Shown: one piece after another, positions 36,761 through 45,949 of the stretch | Position numbering within the stretch: position 1 is the first letter of the stretch | How the letters are laid out: each line of letters starts with the position of its first letter | Origin: Bradyrhizobium diazoefficiens | GTDB lineage: Bacteria > Pseudomonadota > Alphaproteobacteria > Rhizobiales > Xanthobacteraceae | Assembly: GCF_016616885.1 (NCBI RefSeq) | Contig: NZ_CP067102.1 | Location: forward strand, 7,840,501-7,904,500 | Direction of reading: 5' to 3' | DNA length: 64,000 nucleotides | The notes under the pieces: generated by a model | Seen by the model: only the letters and a program-made list of their open reading frames with translations | What the model was told of the DNA's origin: nothing | Database searches by the model: none | Made by a program: the position numbers and the translations under genes

Positions 36761-37521
36761 GCGCCACCGCGATAATCTGGCGCATTGCGAGTTTTGCGGT
36801 CGCGGCCGGCTTTGTCGGGCTCTGGCAACTCGTTGCCAATTTCAAGCTGATCTCGCCAGTGTTCTTGCCCGGGCCCGACCGCGCCTGGGCCGCACTGATG
36901 CGTGGCCTTGCGACCGGCGATCTCACGAGCAAGCTCGTCGGCACGCTGGAGCACATGGCCTATGGCTGGCTCGCCGCCTCGATCGCGGGCATCGCGCTCG
37001 GCGCACTGATCGGATCGTCTCGCTTGATGCGCGCCTACATCGCCCCATCGCTGGAATTCCTGCGTCCACTGCCGGTGTCCGCGATCATCCCGGTCGCGAT
37101 CGCGCTGCTCGGTCTGACGCAGGGCATGGCCCTGTTCGTTATCGCCTTCGGTGCGATCTGGCCGATCATGCTTGCGACCATTCACGGTTTTGCCGCAGTC
37201 GAGCCGCGCCTCTACGAGGTCGCCCGCTCGTTGCAGATGTCGCGCCCGGCCGTTGTCTTCAAGATTGCGTTGCCGTCGGCCCTGCCCGACATCCTCGCTG
37301 GCATGCGGCTCAGCCTGACGGTCGCGCTGATTCTCTCGGTGGTCTGCGAGGTGCTTGCCGGGCTCGACGGCCTCGGCCATTGGGTGTTGTTGTCGGCGCG
37401 CGCCTTCCGCTCCGCCGATCTGTTCGCCGGCGTGATCCTGCTCGGAGCGACGGGCTACGTCACGTCGGTTGCAATGTCCTTGGCCGAGCGCAGGCTATTG
37501 GCATGGCAGTCGCCGCGATAG
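36757..37521 (+). CDS. ABC transporter permease, SsuC/TauC type (2)
   Basis: A 254-aa permease with six predicted helices and the docking loop EVARSLQMSRPAVVFKIALPSALPDI (about 156-180). It is coupled by ATGA overlap to the first permease and is the last gene of the operon. Binding protein, ATPase and both permeases are complete, so the system should work. Confidence 0.88.
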   Translation: MSATAIIWRIASFAVAAGFVGLWQLVANFKLISPVFLPGPDRAWAALMRGLATGDLTSKLVGTLEHMAYGWLAASIAGIALGALIGSSRLMRAYIAPSLEFLRPLPVSAIIPVAIALLGLTQGMALFVIAFGAIWPIMLATIHGFAAVEPRLYEVARSLQMSRPAVVFKIALPSALPDILAGMRLSLTVALILSVVCEVLAGLDGLGHWVLLSARAFRSADLFAGVILLGATGYVTSVAMSLAERRLLAWQSPR

Positions 37522-37831
37522 CGGTCCAAATCCACGACCCGCGTGCGTCAAACCTCGGCGAAGGGGCCGGTCAGCGAGATAGGGGGAAGCCAGCGACGCG
37601 CGGACGATAACGTCCAGCTCCATGCGAACGAGCAGCGGAAGCATGGGCAGCTGTCGACCTTGAGCTAGCGCGCTAGCATGTTAATCTTGACCTCGGATGT
37701 GTGAAGCGGAAAGCGCGCGCTAAGTGCAAAAGAGTCTACGCCGAGGCCACGCCATGGATCAAAGTAGGCGCGCCTGAGAGACAACGCGAGGGAAGGCAGC
37801 GTCAGCGCCTCAATGCGATAGGGTGATGAGG
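37522..37831. other. 310-bp gap with a GCTAGC palindrome
   Basis: No gene seen. A perfect 14-bp palindrome GCTAGCGCGCTAGC lies at 37664-37677 and is followed by TTAATCTTGACCT, a possible -35 region for the SMI1/KNR4 gene. AGGG eight bases before the ATG at 37832 is the likely ribosome site. Confidence 0.3.
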
Positions 37832-38887
37832 ATGACGGCGAAAAGGCCCTTTGACGGGTTCGATTTCGAAGGCTTCTGGGACGACCATCCGTATTCCCTG
37901 GAGAACTATGTCGAGCCTCCGCCGAGCGACGAGCTGATCGCCTCCATTGAGCAGGAATTGGGTGGGTATCGGCTGCCGGCGGCCTATGTCGACCTCGCGC
38001 GGCGCCACAATGGCGGACTGGTCAAGCGCAACTGCCACCCGATGAAGGAGCGTACCGGCTGGGCGGAGGACCACGTGGCTATCGAGGGGCTCTACGCCAT
38101 CGGCCGCACGGCCGAATATTCACTTGCCGGGCAACTGGGCGCCAAGTTCATGATCGAAAAATGGGGCTACCCGCCGATTGGCGTCGGCATCGCCGACACG
38201 CCGGCCGGGGGCCACGAACTGATTATGCTGGACTACCGGACCTGCGGAAAGCGGGGTGAGCCGCAGGTCGTGTACGTCGACCAGGAGGCTGACTACAGCA
38301 TCGTCGCCGTTGCGCCGGACTTCGAGACCTTCATTCGAGGCTTGGTCGAGGAGTCCGAGTACGACACTGCCGAGGAGGATCGGGCTGCGGCAATTGCAAC
38401 CGTCGAGCGGGGAACGTTTTCACCAATCGTGGTGCGGGCCCTGGCCGCCGTCGGCGACCGTCTGCCGAACGGCGAGCGAATATTGCGAGCCTTGGCCCGG
38501 CAGGTCGTGGACGAGAAGGGCTTCTTCGCCTTGCACGACGACGAACGCTCGCACCTGATGTATGGACTGATGTTCTGGCTCTATTCGAGCCTTTGTACCG
38601 CCAGATCCTTCGAAGCTTTCGTGGACCGTCCCGAGACCGGCGCCTCCTACGACGACTCGATTTGTTACGAGCTGATGATCGCTTTCGACCTTGTCGCCGA
38701 CCCTTACGACTTCAACACGCGCGGGTACGCCGAGGGCTTTGTGAGGGACTGGTGGGACGCGTGCGTCGCCGGCGGCGACATCGTCGAGATGGCGGAAGGC
38801 TACCGTCTCACTCCCAACGCCGAAGCGACCCTGCTCGGGCGCTTGGCGACGATTTCTGGCCCCGAAGTCAATAAGCCAGCGCGATGA
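37832..38887 (+). CDS. SMI1/KNR4 family protein
   Basis: A 351-aa cytoplasmic protein. The N-terminal half (about 35-165) carries the SMI1/KNR4 (SUKH) fold: LIASIEQELGGYRLPAAYVDLARRHNGG, then GIADTPAGGHELIMLDYR and EPQVVYVDQEADYSIVAVAPDFETFIRGL. SUKH proteins often act as immunity proteins to contact-dependent or secreted nuclease toxins. The C-terminal half (about 175-350) is helical and unfamiliar to me. No toxin or secretion gene is adjacent. The start at 37832 is chosen for its AGGG site; GTG/ATG alternatives lie at 37823 and 37826. Confidence 0.8.
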   Translation: MTAKRPFDGFDFEGFWDDHPYSLENYVEPPPSDELIASIEQELGGYRLPAAYVDLARRHNGGLVKRNCHPMKERTGWAEDHVAIEGLYAIGRTAEYSLAGQLGAKFMIEKWGYPPIGVGIADTPAGGHELIMLDYRTCGKRGEPQVVYVDQEADYSIVAVAPDFETFIRGLVEESEYDTAEEDRAAAIATVERGTFSPIVVRALAAVGDRLPNGERILRALARQVVDEKGFFALHDDERSHLMYGLMFWLYSSLCTARSFEAFVDRPETGASYDDSICYELMIAFDLVADPYDFNTRGYAEGFVRDWWDACVAGGDIVEMAEGYRLTPNAEATLLGRLATISGPEVNKPAR

Positions 38888-39054
38888 TTTGAGATTGATG
38901 CGATCCGGCCTCAGAGCTTCCTTTGCTCGCGCCGTGGAAGAACACCAAGAATGCGTGCTTGACCGCTCGCGCGGCTTCCGCAGCATCTTCGACCTCGAAC
39001 TCGTCCGCTTCGATCTCCCGTTCGGACCGGACGATTCATGGATCGAACAGAACC

Positions 39055-42000
39055 CTACTCGGCAGCCAGTGCCGGTCGCAATTCCGGCTCTTCCGCAGCA
39101 TCCCCGTGGATCTCATCCGCAGTCGGCTTGATCCGAAACCATGCGGCATAAAGCGCAGGAAGGAACAGCAGGATCAGGACCGTGCCGACTGCGGTGCCGC
39201 CGATCAGCGTGTAGGCCATCGATCCCCAGAACACGGAGTGCGTGAGGGGAATGAAGGCCAGCACGGCAGCAAGTGCGGTCAGGATCACGGGCCTGGTACG
39301 CTGCACCGTGGCTTCGATGACGGCGTGATAGTCATCAAGGCCGGCGGCAAGGTTCTCCTTGATCTGTTCGGTCAGGATCAGCGTATTGCGCATCAGGATG
39401 CCCGCCAGTCCTATCAGCCCCAGAATGGCGTTGAACCCGAAGGGCTGGTGAAAGGCCAGCAACATCGGCACGACACCGACGAGGCCAAGCGGTCCCGTCA
39501 GCACGACCATGGCCATCGTCGAGAACGATCGCACCTGCAACATAATGACGATCAGCATGGCGGCAATCATGGCGGGAAAGATCGTCGCCAACGCATCGTT
39601 GGCCTTGGTTGCCTCCTCGATCGATCCGCCCAACTCGATGCGATAGCCGGCGGGCAGTGACGCGATCAGCGGCTGAAGTGCCGTCTTGATCTCCTTGGAG
39701 ACCTCTGGCGGTTGGGTCGCCTCGTTGATGTCCGACCTGATGGTGACGACGGGGGTGCGATCGCGACGCTTCAGGATCGGCTCTTCAAGCTGGACTTCCG
39801 AATGGCCGACCTGGTCGAGCGGAACCGGGCGACCGTCCCTGCTCATCAGTGAGAAGTCCGCCAGACGCGTCGGATCCAGCCGCTCGCCACCGGCGCTGCG
39901 TGCCACGATGGGGACATTACGAATGTCCTCGCGAACCTGCGTCACGGTGATGCCGGTGAGCAGGAATTGGAGTTGCCGGCCGACCTCCGCTGGCGAAAGA
40001 CCGATGAGGTTCAGTCGATCCTGATCCGGGATGAAGCGGAGCACGGGCGTGCGATTGCCCCAATCGCGGTTCGCTTGGCGCACGTCGGGAACGCCACGCA
40101 TGATACCGAGGGCTTTTTCGGAGATGGCGTACAATTGCGCCGGATCAGGCCCCATGACCCGAAACTCGACCGGGAATGGCGTGTAGGGTCCGAACACGAG
40201 CTGGGTGACGCGCACATTGGCCTCAGGTGCAAGGCCCTGTGACACCGCCTGTCGGAGCCGGTGCTTCAGATCTTCGCGCGCCTCCGCGTCCGGCGTCAGC
40301 ACGACGATCTTGGCGAAGGCCGGATCAGGCAGTTCCGGCGCCATCGCGAAGAAGAAGCGAGGCGCGCCCTGACCGATATAGCTCGTGACGATCTTGGCTT
40401 CGGGCTGATCGTGCAGCCACCGCTCGAGCTTCTCGGCTGCGGCGGTGGTCGTCTCGATGCTGGTGCCTTCCGGCAGACGAACCTCCACCAGCACTTCGGG
40501 ACGGTCGGAGGTCGGGAAGAACTGCTGTTTGACGCCGCCCATGCCGACGACGGACAGGGCGAAGGCGACGGCGACGATGCCACAGGTTACGAACTTGTGG
40601 CGGACGGCGAAGGTAATGAGCGCGCGCAGACGCCGATAATTCGGCGTGCCGTAAATCGCGTGGTGACCACCTTCGATCGGCTTGATCGCGGGCAGCATCT
40701 TGACGCCAAGATAGGGCGTGAAGACCACCGCGACGATCCAGGAGACGATGAGAGCGAACCCCACGACCCAGAAGATGTTGCCGGCGTATTCGCCGGCCGT
40801 CGAACGCGCGAAGCCCACCGGCAGGAAGCCGGCGATCGTCACGAGTGTTCCCGACAGCATCGGCGCCGCCGTGTGGCTCCACGCATAGGCCGCCGCCAAC
40901 ATACGGTCCATGCCCTCTTCCATTTTCACCACCATCACCTCGATGGCGATGATGGCGTCGTCCACGAGAAGACCAAGCGCCAGGATGAGGGCGCCGAGTG
41001 TGATGCGGTCGAAGAACCTGCCGGTCTCCAGCATGATGAGGAACACGACGGCAAGGGTCAGAGGAACGGCGGCCGCGACGACGATTCCGACGCGCCAGCC
41101 GAGGCTGAGCAGGCTCACCAGCAGCACCACGCCGAGCGCCATCGCGAACTTCATCATGAATTCATCGACGGCCGAGGTGATGTTGACGGCCTGGTCACTG
41201 ACCTTGGCCAGAGACATCCCGAGCGGCAGCGTCCGGGAGATCGCTGCGGACCTCTCCTCCAGCGCCTTGCCGAGCGCGAGGCCGTTCCAGCCCTCTTGCA
41301 TGATCGCCGCGAGCATGATGGACGGCTCGCCCTGGTGCCGGATGAGATAGGTGGGAGGATCCTCGTAACCGCGGCGGACTACTGCGATGTCGGAGAGTTT
41401 CAACGTCCGCCCCGCAGCGACGATCGGGGAATCGGCGATCGCCTGCACGCTGTCATAGGCGCCGTCGACCCGGATGAAGACCTGCGGCCCCCTGGTGTCG
41501 ATCGAGCCCGCCGGTGTGACGGTGTTCTGCCGCTGCAAGGCCGCGACAATATCCTGTGCCGACACGCCGAGCGTTGCCAGCTTGGGATAGGAAAACTCGA
41601 CGAATATCTGCTCGGGACGTTCCCCGAGGATGTTGATCTTCTTGACGCCGGGCACGTGCAGAAGGTCCTGGCGAATAGTCTCGGCCTGCCTGGCGAGCTC
41701 CCGCATTGGCATGCCCTTGGCCTTGAGGGCGTAAAGGGCGAAGCTCACGTCCGAATATTCGTCGTTGACGAAGGGGCCGAGCACACCAGACGGCAGCTTG
41801 CGCGCTTCGTCCCCGAGCTTCTTGCGGGCCTGGTAGAACTCCTCCTGCACGACGGATGGCGGCGTGCTGTCCTTCAACGTAACGGTCATGTAGGCATAAC
41901 CCGGCCGCGTGGTCGTCTCCACCCGGTCGTACCAGGTCAGCTCCTGAATCCGCTTCTCCAGGGGTTCGGCGACCTGGTCCTGCATCTCGCGCGCCGTCGC

Positions 42001-42165
42001 GCCCGGCCATACCGTCGTGACCGTCAGGGTCTTGATGGTGAAGGAAGGATCCTCGGCACGCCCGAGCATGAAGAAGGCGTAGGCGCCTGCGGCCGCCAGC
42101 AGGAGGATGAAGAACAGGGTGACGGCCCGTTCGCGAACGGCGACCGCGGAGAGATTGAGGCTCAT
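39055..42165 (-). CDS. RND efflux pump inner-membrane transporter
   Basis: A 1036-aa AcrB/MexF-like proton antiporter of the HAE/unclassified RND group, with twelve predicted helices and two large periplasmic loops. The proton-relay Asp pair is in GLLVDDAIIAIEVMV (about 402-403). RAEDPSFTIKTLTVTTVWPGA at the N terminus marks the subgroup often annotated as acriflavine resistance protein. The ATG at 42165 overlaps the adaptor stop (TGATG) and has GGAG upstream. No outer-membrane factor gene follows, so a shared TolC-like protein is needed. Cargo is unknown. Confidence 0.93.
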   Translation of the reverse strand: MSLNLSAVAVRERAVTLFFILLLAAAGAYAFFMLGRAEDPSFTIKTLTVTTVWPGATAREMQDQVAEPLEKRIQELTWYDRVETTTRPGYAYMTVTLKDSTPPSVVQEEFYQARKKLGDEARKLPSGVLGPFVNDEYSDVSFALYALKAKGMPMRELARQAETIRQDLLHVPGVKKINILGERPEQIFVEFSYPKLATLGVSAQDIVAALQRQNTVTPAGSIDTRGPQVFIRVDGAYDSVQAIADSPIVAAGRTLKLSDIAVVRRGYEDPPTYLIRHQGEPSIMLAAIMQEGWNGLALGKALEERSAAISRTLPLGMSLAKVSDQAVNITSAVDEFMMKFAMALGVVLLVSLLSLGWRVGIVVAAAVPLTLAVVFLIMLETGRFFDRITLGALILALGLLVDDAIIAIEVMVVKMEEGMDRMLAAAYAWSHTAAPMLSGTLVTIAGFLPVGFARSTAGEYAGNIFWVVGFALIVSWIVAVVFTPYLGVKMLPAIKPIEGGHHAIYGTPNYRRLRALITFAVRHKFVTCGIVAVAFALSVVGMGGVKQQFFPTSDRPEVLVEVRLPEGTSIETTTAAAEKLERWLHDQPEAKIVTSYIGQGAPRFFFAMAPELPDPAFAKIVVLTPDAEAREDLKHRLRQAVSQGLAPEANVRVTQLVFGPYTPFPVEFRVMGPDPAQLYAISEKALGIMRGVPDVRQANRDWGNRTPVLRFIPDQDRLNLIGLSPAEVGRQLQFLLTGITVTQVREDIRNVPIVARSAGGERLDPTRLADFSLMSRDGRPVPLDQVGHSEVQLEEPILKRRDRTPVVTIRSDINEATQPPEVSKEIKTALQPLIASLPAGYRIELGGSIEEATKANDALATIFPAMIAAMLIVIMLQVRSFSTMAMVVLTGPLGLVGVVPMLLAFHQPFGFNAILGLIGLAGILMRNTLILTEQIKENLAAGLDDYHAVIEATVQRTRPVILTALAAVLAFIPLTHSVFWGSMAYTLIGGTAVGTVLILLFLPALYAAWFRIKPTADEIHGDAAEEPELRPALAAE

Positions 42166-43274
42166 CAATTGCTCCTGCTTTCGGAGGCAGTCCTGACGCG
42201 CGCGCCTTCTTGCAGGAGGTGAGCGCCCAGCGAAACAACCCGATCACCTGAGCTCAGCCCGGAGATAACGGCAGTTTCGCTGGTCACACGCACAAGCTTG
42301 ATGGGCTGAAAGTGTACGGCCGAGATGCCGCTGTCGAAGACCCAAACGCCGGTCTTTCTGCCGTCATCGAGCACGGCTCCCAGCGGCACCTGGACTTCCG
42401 GGAGAGTCTCCTGGCTTGCAAGCCGAATGGTGACCGTCGCGCCAAGTGGCGCCGCCGCGGCCTCACCGTCGAGCACATAGCGGGCCTCGTAGGTACGGGT
42501 CTGGACGTCGGCGGAATCCGACAACTGCCGGAGATGCGCGGTAGAGCGGCGCCCATCGCTCCCATACAGGCTCGCCTCGGCGAGCGAGCCGATCGCCGGC
42601 CGCATCGTTTCGGGAAGCGCGACCACAGCTTCGCGAGGACCGGACTGTGCAAGCCGAACGACCGTCTGGCCTGCGGAGACCACTTGTCCCGGCTCGCCAA
42701 GCGTTTGCATGACTGTTCCGTCCGCGTCGGCCACCAGGACGGAATAGGTCGCCTGGTTCTCGGCGACGCGCGCGTCGGCTTCGACCGCGGCGAGTTGCGC
42801 GTTGGCGGTGTCCGACGCGGCTTTCGCCTGCTCGTACCGCTGTCGGGACGTCCATCCGTCGTTGACCAGGTTGGCGTATCGCTTCTCATCCGCGTCGGTC
42901 TGAACGACGGTTGCGCGCGCTGCGACAACGGCGTTGCGTTTCGCCGCAAGTGCAAGGCGGAGATCGGTTTCGTCGATGCGCATCAGCGGCTCGCCGGCCT
43001 TGACCTGCTGACCGACATTCACCAGCCGTTCCACGATCTTGCCGGCGACGCGAAAACCGAGATTGCTTTCCACGCGCGCCCCTACAACGCCGGTGAAGCC
43101 GCGTTCGGATCCGGTCACTCGCGCTGCCGTCACCAGGTTGACGATCGGTAGTTCTTGTCTCGGATCGCTCAGGGCAGAGGCCCTTTGGGTGGGAATGACA
43201 AAAGTAGCGAAGGCAGCCGCCCCGGACGCCGCGAGCACGACACCGGCCAAAACCGCAAATCTCTTCTTTCCCAT
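42165..43274 (-). CDS. RND efflux periplasmic adaptor subunit
   Basis: A 369-aa membrane fusion protein. The N-terminal membrane segment (about 5-25) serves as anchor. The lipoyl half-motifs flank an alpha-hairpin (about 95-165, Ala/Lys/Glu-rich), then come beta-barrel and membrane-proximal domains. It couples the RND pump to an outer-membrane channel. The ATG at 43274 has GGGAG six bases upstream; a TTG two codons earlier is less likely. It is the first gene of the operon, with a long dyad operator 19 bp upstream and the TetR gene beyond. Confidence 0.9.
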   Translation of the reverse strand: MGKKRFAVLAGVVLAASGAAAFATFVIPTQRASALSDPRQELPIVNLVTAARVTGSERGFTGVVGARVESNLGFRVAGKIVERLVNVGQQVKAGEPLMRIDETDLRLALAAKRNAVVAARATVVQTDADEKRYANLVNDGWTSRQRYEQAKAASDTANAQLAAVEADARVAENQATYSVLVADADGTVMQTLGEPGQVVSAGQTVVRLAQSGPREAVVALPETMRPAIGSLAEASLYGSDGRRSTAHLRQLSDSADVQTRTYEARYVLDGEAAAAPLGATVTIRLASQETLPEVQVPLGAVLDDGRKTGVWVFDSGISAVHFQPIKLVRVTSETAVISGLSSGDRVVSLGAHLLQEGARVRTASESRSN

Positions 43275-43292
43275 GTCCAACTCCCGCCTTCA

Positions 43293-43346
43293 TTTAGATT
43301 GCCGTCAAACTCTATAATCCAGAATAGAGTTCGATCGCAATCTAAA
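43293..43346. promoter_or_regulatory. Long dyad operator 1 of the TetR/RND system
   Basis: Two nested perfect inverted repeats share one centre: TTTAGATTGC (43293-43302) with GCAATCTAAA (43337-43346), and AACTCTAT (43308-43315) with ATAGAGTT (43324-43331). Spacers are 5, 8 and 5 bp. This 54-bp symmetric site lies 19 bp upstream of the adaptor start and resembles sites bound by two TetR dimers. Confidence 0.8.
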
Positions 43347-43428
43347 AGTGCGGGTTCACGGAACCGTGACCATGGAGAGAGCTGACTATCTCGGCGTCGG
43401 AGCTTTCGCCACGGGGACGACGCTTTGA

Positions 43429-43477
43429 TAGATTGCGTTCAGTCTCTATTTCTCATATAGAAGTCAAACGAAATCTA
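43429..43477. promoter_or_regulatory. Long dyad operator 2 of the TetR/RND system
   Basis: A degenerate second copy of the same design: TAGATTGC (43429-43436), GTCTCTAT (43442-43449), ATAGAAGT (43457-43464), GAAATCTA (43470-43477), with spacers 5, 7 and 5 bp. It lies 17 bp before the TetR start, so the regulator probably controls itself. Confidence 0.7.
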
Positions 43478-43493
43478 AATAGGAGAGCCCACG

Positions 43494-44072
43494 ATGCGCG
43501 TGACTCGCGTTCAGGCCGCGGAAAACCGCCAAAACGTGATCAATGTGGCAAGTCGCCTTTTCCGGGAGCGGGGCTTTGACGGCATCGGCCTGAAGGATCT
43601 GATGGAGGCCGCCGGGCTAACCCAAGGCGCCTTCTACAAGCAGTTCGCGTCAAAAGAGGATTTGGCGGTAGAGGCGTCCAACCGGGCGTTGGAGAGCGCC
43701 TCCCTCCGATGGTCGGACGCGGCCGCGCAGAACCCCGATGATCCGCTTGGCGCGGTGATCGCGTTCTACCTCAGTGCCGACCATCGCGGAGAAAGGATGG
43801 ACGGCTGCCCGATCGTGGCGCTCGGCTCAGATGCCGCCAGACAGGGGCCCGGCGTGAAAGCGGCATTCGAAACCGGGATCAAGGCGCATCTCGAGGTCCT
43901 CGGCCGCTTCCTCGCCGGGAGCGGCGGCGAAGAATCCCGTGGCAAGGCCATGGCCATTCTCGCGACGATGATCGGCGCGATCACGCTATCGCGCGTCGTC
44001 AACGACCCTGATCTGGCTCAGGCCCTTCTCGATGCGGCGGCCGAACAGGTTCGCGACGCCGCAGGCGCCTGA
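43494..44072 (+). CDS. TetR/AcrR family regulator of the RND pump
   Basis: A 192-aa repressor. HTH at about 15-58 (INVASRLFRERGFDGIGLKDLMEAAGLTQGAFYKQFASKEDL), then a helical ligand domain with the MDGCPIVALGSDAARQGP loop found in one large TetR subgroup. It is divergent from the adaptor-pump operon and has one of two matching dyads in front of itself. The inducer is unknown. A downstream hydrolase gene 31 bp away is probably cotranscribed. Confidence 0.9.
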   Translation: MRVTRVQAAENRQNVINVASRLFRERGFDGIGLKDLMEAAGLTQGAFYKQFASKEDLAVEASNRALESASLRWSDAAAQNPDDPLGAVIAFYLSADHRGERMDGCPIVALGSDAARQGPGVKAAFETGIKAHLEVLGRFLAGSGGEESRGKAMAILATMIGAITLSRVVNDPDLAQALLDAAAEQVRDAAGA

Positions 44073-44103
44073 AAGATCGCCCCTCGAACCACAGAGAGAT
44101 CGA

Positions 44104-44955
44104 ATGCTTAGCACGCGCGAAGTCAAACCAAGTTTGCTCAAGCTATCGGACACGCTGAGTGTGCGTTTTCAAAAGACCGGCAGCGGGCCTCCGCTGCTCC
44201 TCATCCATACGATCCGGACGCAGCTCGAATATTTCCGCAGTCTTGCGCCCCTCCTCGCCAGATCGCACACGGTGTACGCCATTGACCTCCCAGGCCACGG
44301 ACACTCACCAATAGATCCAGACGCGAGCTTCGACGAACCCTACTTCAGGCGGGCCGTCATTCGCGTCATCGAGGAGCTAGACCTCTCGGACGTCACGATT
44401 GTCGGCGAGTCGATCGGCGGCGCTTTGGCCCTCACGGTGGCGGCGGCGCTTCCGCAGCGGGTGAAGCGGGTCTATGCGATCAACCCCTACGACTACGAGA
44501 CCCGCTACGGCGACGGGATTCGACGCGGCAACTGGCTCGCGAATTTCATCATCGGAAGTTTGCAGATCCCGCTGCTCGGTGCGGTGAATGCGTCGCTCGA
44601 AAACAAGCTGATCCTCGGCAAGATCATGGGCGGCGGATATCACGACCCCCGCAAACTGCCGGTCGATCTGCTCGCCGAGTTCGATGAAGTCGCCCATCGG
44701 CCCGGATACAAGCGCATCGCACGCAAGGTGTTGGCAGGCTGGCGATCCTGGAGCAACGCACGCGATTATTATCGCCAGATCACGGCGCCTGTGACGCTCA
44801 TTTATGGCGACAGCGATTGGTCTCGGCCAAATGAACGTGAACGCACGCGGTCGCTGATTCCCGCTTCGCAGATGGTGACGCTGAAGAATAGCGGCCACTT
44901 CTCAGCCGTCGAGAATCCGTCGGAGCTGGCTCGCGTGATCCTGGCGACAGAATGA
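44104..44955 (+). CDS. Alpha/beta hydrolase (1)
   Basis: A 283-aa alpha/beta-fold hydrolase. The nucleophile elbow is GESIGG (about 100-105), the acid in YGDSDW and the histidine in KNSGHFSAVENP at the C terminus. The oxyanion region LLLIHTIRTQLEYF differs from the usual HG motif. It starts 31 bp after the TetR gene, so it is likely made with the regulator and may act on the pump's cargo. The substrate is unknown. Confidence 0.82.
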   Translation: MLSTREVKPSLLKLSDTLSVRFQKTGSGPPLLLIHTIRTQLEYFRSLAPLLARSHTVYAIDLPGHGHSPIDPDASFDEPYFRRAVIRVIEELDLSDVTIVGESIGGALALTVAAALPQRVKRVYAINPYDYETRYGDGIRRGNWLANFIIGSLQIPLLGAVNASLENKLILGKIMGGGYHDPRKLPVDLLAEFDEVAHRPGYKRIARKVLAGWRSWSNARDYYRQITAPVTLIYGDSDWSRPNERERTRSLIPASQMVTLKNSGHFSAVENPSELARVILATE

Positions 44956-45046
44956 CAGCAATGAGGCGTCGACATCGCGGCAAGTAGCGCCATTGACGCG
45001 CAAGGTTGCACCAGGGAACCATTGCCCGCCATCGTCGTTTCGCCCT

Positions 45047-45949
45047 ATGGCCGACATGGCCGACGTAGCGGGATTCAACAGTCGTTTGCTTGAGAGCGAA
45101 CGTGGTGGAATTTTTGTGCGCGAAGGTGGCACTGGCCCGGTCGTGCTTCTCTTGCATGGCTTTCCAGAGACGGGCTTGATGTGGCGCGACGTTGCTCCGG
45201 TTTTAGCACGGGACTTCAGAGTGATCGTCGCGGACTTGCCGGGCTACGGGAGGAGCGAGTGCCCCAAGGTCAACGACCCGATTGCCATGTCGAAGCGGGA
45301 GATGGCGGCGACACTCGTCGCGGCGATGCGAACGGCAGGTCATGACCGCTTCGCCATCATCGGGCATGATCGCGGCGGACGCGTCGCCTATCGTGCAGCG
45401 CTGGACCATTTCGCGCAAATTTCCCACGTTGGTGTGCTGGACGTGGTGCCTACATTCGACGTCTGGGACCGCGCCGATGCGCGCCTCGCCCTTTCGTTCT
45501 GGCCGTTTTCGTTGCTTGCTCAGCCATCGCCGCTTCCAGAACGATTGATTGCGGCGGCTCCCGAAGCGGTCGTGGACGATGCAATCAACGAATGGGGATC
45601 ATCGCCAGATGCGTTCCCCGAGTGGGTTCGGGAGGCCTACATCGAGGCGCTAAGCGATCCCGTCCATGTTCACGCCATCTGTAACGAATACCGCGCCGCC
45701 GCCGGGCTTGATCGTGAGAACGACAAGGCAGATCTCGATGCTGGACGACGGATAGGCTGCCCACTGCTGGCGCTATGGAGTAAGGGAGGCGGACCAGCAA
45801 CCTGGTATGACGATGCCGGCGGGCCATTAGGTCTCTGGCAGCGTTGGGCGGAGAGGGTGCAAGGGCAAGCAGTAGCAGGCGGGCACTTTTTCCCTGAGGA
45901 GCAGCCGGCCGCTACCGCGCACCTCATTTCTTCGTTCCTGAAGAGCTAG
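45047..45949 (+). CDS. Alpha/beta hydrolase similar to fluoroacetate dehalogenase
   Basis: A 300-aa protein close in length and layout to the haloacetate dehalogenase of Rhodopseudomonas palustris. The nucleophile position carries Asp in GHDRGGRVAYR, as in dehalogenases, instead of Ser. LLHGFPETGLMW and VADLPGYGRSE are shared, and the catalytic histidine is in GGHFFPEE. Asp nucleophiles occur in haloalkane/haloacetate dehalogenases and epoxide hydrolases. The YGR/HDRGGR context favours the former. The start at 45047 is the first ATG in a plausible position. Confidence 0.75.
   Translation: MADMADVAGFNSRLLESERGGIFVREGGTGPVVLLLHGFPETGLMWRDVAPVLARDFRVIVADLPGYGRSECPKVNDPIAMSKREMAATLVAAMRTAGHDRFAIIGHDRGGRVAYRAALDHFAQISHVGVLDVVPTFDVWDRADARLALSFWPFSLLAQPSPLPERLIAAAPEAVVDDAINEWGSSPDAFPEWVREAYIEALSDPVHVHAICNEYRAAAGLDRENDKADLDAGRRIGCPLLALWSKGGGPATWYDDAGGPLGLWQRWAERVQGQAVAGGHFFPEEQPAATAHLISSFLKS

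Noticed and set aside
38889..39131. 80-codon frame between the SMI1 and RND genes
   Set aside because: No ribosome site, no recognisable domain, and it runs into the end of the RND gene on the other strand.
40261..42222. 653-codon plus-strand frame over the RND pump gene
   Set aside because: Composition is that of an antisense shadow and no domain is visible; the minus strand encodes a complete RND protein.
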